Source: Methylomonas sp. UP202
GTDB taxonomy: Bacteria; Pseudomonadota; Gammaproteobacteria; Methylococcales; Methylomonadaceae
Assembly (NCBI RefSeq): GCF_029910655.1
Contig: NZ_CP123897.1
Span: forward strand, 2,965,547 to 3,029,546
Reading direction: 5' to 3'
DNA length: 64,000 bases
In this document: positions 61,189 through 64,000 of the stretch, one piece after another
Layout of the letters: the number at the start of each line of letters is the position of its first letter
How positions within the stretch are numbered: position 1 is the stretch's first letter
Made by a program: the position numbers and the translations under genes
Notes under the pieces: generated by a model
What the model saw: the letters and a program-made list of their open reading frames with translations, nothing else
What the model was told of the DNA's origin: nothing
The model's database searches: none

Positions 61189-61974
61189 TTACTGTAACGA
61201 GCCTGACGGAATGACGGGCAAGACGAGTCCGGTCGCCGAAACCGCTTGAATCTGCTGTTTTGCGCCGGTGGCGAGCCGTAGTATAGCCATAAAAATCTCT
61301 TCTCCGAGCGAGCCTCTAGTCTTACCGACGTACTCTGTGTCCAGAACACTCGCTGGCCGATACTCGCCCGACAGATAGGCGCCGATACGTGTTACGCGCT
61401 CAGCCAGTTCGGGAGAACCGGGAACGAAGTGGTCGGGACCAGCGAGCATCGCCACCAACAGCTTGAATTCTTCATCCGAAAGAGCATTAAAATCCTTGTG
61501 ATAATAGACTTTGGCGGCATCAGAAAAACCATAAATCGCGACACCGTTCGGATGGCCAAGGTATGCGGCATTCAGCAGAAGCTCCAGCTGTTCTTCTTTC
61601 GGCACAAGGGCATCGAATGCGTACCGGGCAATCAAAGTTTGACGAATTTTGGCAATGCCTTTGTGGAATCCGTTTGGAAAATATAACAGCTTGACCAAAC
61701 TCTGGCTGATCGTCGTCATACCCGCACCAGGTGTGTATAAATCCACTCCATGATGCACGAAGAAAGTCGGATCTTCGATTGCGAGAAGCCATTGCAGACG
61801 CTCCATCGACAGATCGCGCAAGGTGATGCGCTTGCCGTAGGTTTGCCAAGCCTGCGCCAGCACTTTAGGTGATTCGTTTCGCGCGATGCGGATTTCGTTG
61901 ACGTAGTAACCAATCGACGCCGCAGCCGAAAACACGAACCACGCCACAACAATCAGAAGTCGCCTATAATTCAT
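61189..61974 (-). CDS. GT51 transglycosylase-domain protein, membrane anchored
   Basis: The 261-residue protein has one N-terminal membrane segment (LLIVVAWFVFSAAASIGYYV) and a lysozyme-like GT51 domain: LAIEDPTFFVHHGVD (the EDxxFxxHxG catalytic motif), TPGAGMTTISQSLVKLLY (in place of GGSTITQQ) and ELLLNAAYLGHPNGVAIYGFSDAAKVYYHKD in parts. It is similar to monofunctional peptidoglycan transglycosylases, but the substitutions suggest a divergent subgroup. It lies directly upstream of the helicase gene. Confidence 0.87.
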   Translation of the reverse strand: MNYRRLLIVVAWFVFSAAASIGYYVNEIRIARNESPKVLAQAWQTYGKRITLRDLSMERLQWLLAIEDPTFFVHHGVDLYTPGAGMTTISQSLVKLLYFPNGFHKGIAKIRQTLIARYAFDALVPKEEQLELLLNAAYLGHPNGVAIYGFSDAAKVYYHKDFNALSDEEFKLLVAMLAGPDHFVPGSPELAERVTRIGAYLSGEYRPASVLDTEYVGKTRGSLGEEIFMAILRLATGAKQQIQAVSATGLVLPVIPSGSLQ

Positions 61975-62072
61975 GGTACGCACATAAAACTAACCCGAGC
62001 ATCGGGATTCGCCGGTCTAAGCAACCTTTCGCACATACCCGGTAAGACGATGGATTTTGAGGCTTTGGACGA

Positions 62073-62483
62073 TCATGCAATGTCTCGGCTAAGCCAAGAT
62101 TGATGGTTGGGCAACACAAAACAGAGCAATCCCAGAAAGAAATAATCCAGCATCTGATTGACGGAAGACCATTCTTGCAGGATGTAGTGACCAACAAGTA
62201 AGCTTAGCATGAAGGCAAACCAACCGTACACGGCAAGCACTTTATAGCGATTGCTAAGAAGTGCGCAGCCGAGGCCGATTTCAACGAACGGTATAACCTG
62301 CAGATAAGCGTTCACCAGAAATGCGGGAAGTCGAATCCGTAGGTCACCTTGAAACAGTCCGGCGTAGTACTCGAAAAAGCCGCCGTGGCTGAAAAACTTG
62401 CTTGTGCCGGCAGTGAACAGAATGATCACCATCAGCACGCGAACGATGCGCTCGGCATCTTTTAGGGTTGATCGTTCAATCAT
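62073..62483 (-). CDS. DoxX/MauE-like membrane protein
   Basis: The 136-residue protein has four hydrophobic segments, beginning IVRVLMVIILFTAGTSKFF, with VIPFVEIGLGCALL and YGWFAFMLSLLVGHYIL. This is the DoxX/methylamine-utilisation MauE type. Its role may be in thiol or quinone redox chemistry. GAAGA precedes the ATG. Confidence 0.82.
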   Translation of the reverse strand: MIERSTLKDAERIVRVLMVIILFTAGTSKFFSHGGFFEYYAGLFQGDLRIRLPAFLVNAYLQVIPFVEIGLGCALLSNRYKVLAVYGWFAFMLSLLVGHYILQEWSSVNQMLDYFFLGLLCFVLPNHQSWLSRDIA

Positions 62484-62579
62484 GGCTAATCTTCAGGTAA
62501 TGAAAGATGCAACGCACCGATAATCGTCGCAACAAGTTTGCCGGCATCCCGATAGCGGTCCGGTTAGGCGTATGGGTCC

Positions 62580-63362
62580 TTAGAATACCCCCAACGCTTT
62601 AAGTGCGCCTCTACCCAGTTCTACGCGCTTGCCGGCATCCGCTGCATTGCGCATATCCATGTTCAGCGCAAAGCCGTAAACGCGGTCTTGCTTCTCCACC
62701 CATCCGACCCACCAACCGACTCCCCGACCCGGAGCGTTTTCCCAGCCCGTCTTGCCATATAACCGCCAGCCCGCTCCTTGTTCCAACAGGACGATTTCGC
62801 GGACACTGGCCTGAACGACTTCGGGGAACGGCAACTGACCTTGGGCAAGCTTGGCCAGAAATCGACTTTGTTCGACCGCCGTAATCTCAAGCGGCCCCGC
62901 TAACCAGAAGCTGTCTACGGCAGAGCCTATTGCCTTGTTTCCGAAATCCATTCGCGAAACGTTATCCCGCATGCGCTCCAGACCGATACGGCGGGCCAGT
63001 TCCTGAAAGATCGCAACGTTGGAAAGCTTAACCGCCTCCCGCAACCCCATATCCTTTTCCCATGTCTTAAACGGTTGCGGGCGCCCGCCATACGACAGCA
63101 CTTCGTCGACGTTGTTTACCGCACCCGTGGAAAGCCCAATCAGCGCGTTTGCAATCTTGAAGGTCGATGCGGGCACAAACCGCTTTTCGGCGCGAGCCTT
63201 ATCGTGCCCGGTCAACAGCCCGGCGGTGACGTCGTAGAGCACGAACGTTCCGGTCACGCCGGCTTGTTCGAACAGTGTTCCGACCGCGACACTTTCTTGC
63301 CAATCGGAGGCATGGGCTTGAAAACTAAACAGGAGGATGACGGCGGTAATGAGATGTTTCAT
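62580..63362 (-). CDS. bla: class D (OXA-type) beta-lactamase
   Basis: The 260-residue protein has a signal peptide cut after AHA (residue 18), then Ser66-Thr-Phe-Lys69 (PASTFK), Ser114-x-Val116 (SNV), FGN (140-142), Trp153 in SFWLAGPLEI and Lys204-Thr-Gly (YGKTGW), followed by WWVGW. All class D catalytic elements are present, including the Lys to be carbamylated. It hydrolyses beta-lactams in the periplasm; the spectrum cannot be read from sequence. The ATG at 63362 lacks a good ribosome site. Confidence 0.95.
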   Translation of the reverse strand: MKHLITAVILLFSFQAHASDWQESVAVGTLFEQAGVTGTFVLYDVTAGLLTGHDKARAEKRFVPASTFKIANALIGLSTGAVNNVDEVLSYGGRPQPFKTWEKDMGLREAVKLSNVAIFQELARRIGLERMRDNVSRMDFGNKAIGSAVDSFWLAGPLEITAVEQSRFLAKLAQGQLPFPEVVQASVREIVLLEQGAGWRLYGKTGWENAPGRGVGWWVGWVEKQDRVYGFALNMDMRNAADAGKRVELGRGALKALGVF

Positions 63363-63587
63363 GTTTTTTGGTTGAGTATATGGGTATAGTGACGGTGTAA
63401 AAACGTAAGTTTGCCGAGTCCAGGGCCGGACATTGGTCATTGCATGACCTGATCGAAATACGTATATCGCGGTTGCTCCGGTCTATAAGGCCCCAGAATT
63501 CGCCACAAACCAGGATAGACTTTTGCCGTCTGTTAACCGGCGCGACAGCCGTTTTGCTGAGGAGACCCAGCATCTCACTTGCATGTT

Positions 63588-63890
63588 TCATCTCGCGTTC
63601 TTTTCATAGTCGTCCAATTGAAGCAGCAAAGACATTCGTTCATCTCTGGAAATATCTCGCCAGTCACGGTTAGTCAAAGCGCCCTCGATCGCCCACAGCA
63701 AATTCAGGCTAGCCTTGCGACTGGCTGCCTTCACCGCTATGTAAGCTGGGACCGCACCCATTTCACTTAGCTGCGTCTCCGAGCGAATACCGGCGGAAAC
63801 CAGCATCTGCGACGACACCTTTCCAAGATTGCGAAGCTCGCTAAACAATCCGACCTCCTCTAAACAGGCGCCCAGCTGACGCCGTTGCAT
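63588..63890 (-). CDS. TfoX C-terminal-domain protein
   Basis: The 100-residue protein has LRNLGKVSSQMLVSAGIRSETQLSEMGAVPAYIAVKA (in parts) and ASLNLLWAIEGALTNRDWRDIS, the TfoX_C helix-hairpin-helix-like domain. It is encoded without the N-terminal domain, which occurs alone at 45.4-45.8 kb. Its role is unknown. Confidence 0.9.
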   Translation of the reverse strand: MQRRQLGACLEEVGLFSELRNLGKVSSQMLVSAGIRSETQLSEMGAVPAYIAVKAASRKASLNLLWAIEGALTNRDWRDISRDERMSLLLQLDDYEKNAR

Positions 63891-64000
63891 AATTTACGGT
63901 CAAGGTAAACGGGCCATCTTGGATCTCATAAGCCCGGTTAGCAAAGTGGGAGAAAAATGTCCGCACTGGGTGGCAAGCTCGAATAGGCACTGCGTAACGA

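Overview
The window reads as chromosomal DNA of a gammaproteobacterium of intermediate G+C content. The evidence is an FMN riboswitch ahead of ribB, an efflux operon in the E. coli ybhG-F-S-R gene order, an IS3-family insertion sequence, a chemotaxis deamidase CheD and a class D beta-lactamase. A Methylomonas-like methanotroph would fit, but nothing here proves the genus. I see no rRNA, tRNA, CRISPR array, prophage or replication origin.

Layout. 1-3.2 kb: chemotaxis genes (a truncated methyl-accepting protein, a soluble BdlA-like PAS-PAS-MCP receptor, cheD). 3.3-7.5 kb: an overlapping pair of secreted trypsin-fold/TPR proteins, the first with all three catalytic residues replaced, the second intact and predicted to be a lipoprotein. 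7.8-10.6 kb: a TetR/PPOX pair, divergent from a small membrane protein and a truncated hemoglobin, then two coupled unknown ORFs. 10.8-13.8 kb: a haloacid dehalogenase remnant, a D-Ala-D-Ala ligase and two unknown proteins.

13.9-34.8 kb: about 32 consecutive minus-strand genes for small single-domain enzymes (GSTs, GFA proteins, GNATs, HAD phosphatases, methyltransferases, hydrolases, tautomerase, cupin and others), many with ATGA overlaps. The block ends at a minus-strand terminator near 13.88 kb. At its head is a divergent LuxR solo with a lux-box-like site. A second, nearly identical site lies inside the block at 28.7 kb, so part of the block may be LuxR-controlled. Two genes in the block are frameshifted, one by an exact 11-bp tandem duplication.

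35.8-38.2 kb: GlcG-like, cupin and tautomerase genes divergent from a TetR gene with paired operators. 38.3-40.7 kb: an intact IS3-family element has split a MAPEG gene; the divergent HxlR regulator and its two operator-like palindromes survive. 40.8-43.7 kb: ribB with its FMN riboswitch, a GlxA-type regulator and a DJ-1/PfpI protein. 44.3-45.4 kb: what looks like a ribosome-mediated attenuator (leader peptide with Ile and Thr codons) ahead of a SnoaL-like protein and a P-loop kinase. 45.4-49.5 kb: TfoX N-domain protein, serine hydrolase lipoprotein and a LeuA-type 2-isopropylmalate synthase with an odd start. 49.6-56.7 kb: a TetR-controlled tripartite ABC efflux operon. 56.9-63.9 kb: Vat-type acetyltransferase, large SF1 helicase, GT51 transglycosylase, DoxX-like protein, OXA-type beta-lactamase and a TfoX C-domain protein.
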